From positions 59,393 through 123,392 of the forward strand of contig JBARUK010000042.1 of the NCBI GenBank assembly GCA_049645705.1: a stretch of DNA of 64,000 nt, read 5' to 3'. Shown in pieces: positions 63,541 to 64,000 of the stretch. How positions within the stretch are numbered: the stretch's first letter is position 1; each line of letters starts with the position of its first letter. The DNA comes from JBGNFV01 sp049645705 (GTDB lineage Bacteria; Bacteroidota; Bacteroidia; Cytophagales; Cyclobacteriaceae). The notes under the pieces are model-generated. The model searched no databases. It was not told the origin of the DNA and saw only the letters and a program-made list of their open reading frames with translations. The translations under genes and the position numbers were made by a program.

Positions 63541-64000
63541 GCACCCACTGTTTCACGTATGTCCCATGGGATCCCGTCAGGTAACTCACCTGGCAGAATG
63601 TATAGGAAGAACACCACTTGCATAAACCTCCGTTCCTACTGTAAACCCATCGCTAACCTTGAGTACAAGACTTTAATGAAAAATCAGGTAAGCCTTTGCA
63701 GCTAGGGTAGTTCGAAGCCGCACTGCATGGCCCAGTACAACTGGGCTCTATCATCAACCACCAGATACGCTATCGCTAATCTCGCGGTAGTTACTGTGTG
63801 TACCCCCCTTCACGTTTGTCCCATTGGGATCCGTCAGGGTAACTCACCGGGCAGGGTGTATAGGAAGAGTACCACTTGCATAGACCTCCGTTTCAACTGT
63901 AAACCCATCGCTAACCTTGGGCACAAGATTTTAATGAAAAATCAGGTAAGCCTTGGCAGCTAGGGTAGTTTGAAGCCGCACTGCATGGCCCAGTACAACT
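63541..64000. repeat. 258-bp-period direct repeat running off the window
   Basis: Copy 1 (63541-63742) and copy 2 (63799-64000) are each 202 bases and differ by scattered substitutions and single-base indels (for example CAGTACAACT ends both). The 56 bases between them are not repeated within the window. Copy 2 stops at the window edge, so the unit probably continues. No gene is visible in either copy; it could be a non-coding tandem or a decayed mobile element. 63398-63540 holds no gene. Confidence 0.75.

Noticed and set aside
1..64000. tRNA, rRNA, riboswitch or tmRNA genes
   Set aside because: No cloverleaf, rRNA core or known riboswitch consensus was recognised by eye; a covariance-model search was not possible here.

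Overview
The window looks like the chromosome of a gliding member of the Bacteroidota, most likely of the order Cytophagales. The evidence is a very long secreted protein with PKD domains and a gliding-motility C-terminal (type B type IX secretion) domain next to a PorP/SprF protein, a protein with ELWxxDGT-like repeats and a type A type IX sorting tail, twin lipoproteins with BACON-like repeats, pinensin-type lanthipeptide leaders, and start codons without clear Shine-Dalgarno sites. No rRNA, tRNA, CRISPR array, transposase or integrase was seen.

Layout. 1-7 kb holds a partial PIG-L deacetylase, a DUF6958-like protein, RecQ, a frameshifted small membrane protein and a luciferase-like monooxygenase. 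7.1-13.4 kb is an AT-richer island inserted between that monooxygenase and an S41 peptidase, and bounded by 250/240-bp direct repeats. It carries a 52-residue peptide followed by a cobalamin-type radical SAM enzyme, a methyltransferase, a class II aldolase-like protein, a PhyH oxygenase and a flavodoxin-like reductase (a candidate unclassified RiPP or small-molecule pathway), plus a separate MDR oxidoreductase. 13.6-22.7 kb has the S41 peptidase, a regular array of GTGACA/TGTCAC sites, membrane and hypothetical genes, a KAP P-loop NTPase bracketed by direct repeats, and a TIR transmembrane protein coupled to an exported partner. 22.7-28.9 kb holds two paralogous lipoproteins, the first frameshifted. 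29-42 kb is an accessory region in which repeat islands (45-bp tandem units and hairpins with changing but complementary stems) are paired with two nearly identical GIY-YIG genes. Between them lie the type IX secretion pair, a DUF5677-like gene, a TIR-like gene, a DUF3137 gene and a truncated lemA.

41.8-55.7 kb contains four lanthipeptide-type precursor genes and a leader-only remnant scattered among a subtilase, a ferritin-like/LodA/LodB trio (cysteine tryptophylquinone oxidase and its flavoprotein) and a secreted repeat protein. No LanB, LanC or LanT gene is present, so modification would have to come from elsewhere in the genome. 56-63.4 kb has a HEXXH protease-lectin fusion lipoprotein with an upstream palindrome, a membrane protein, an SGNH hydrolase, a Crp-type regulator next to a peroxiredoxin and an SDR, a truncated LuxR fragment facing a frameshifted membrane protein, and galactose mutarotase. 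The last 460 bases are a 258-bp-period repeat running off the end.

Several genes carry single-base frameshifts (5.8, 25.5, 42.6 and 62.0 kb). These may be real decay or assembly errors.
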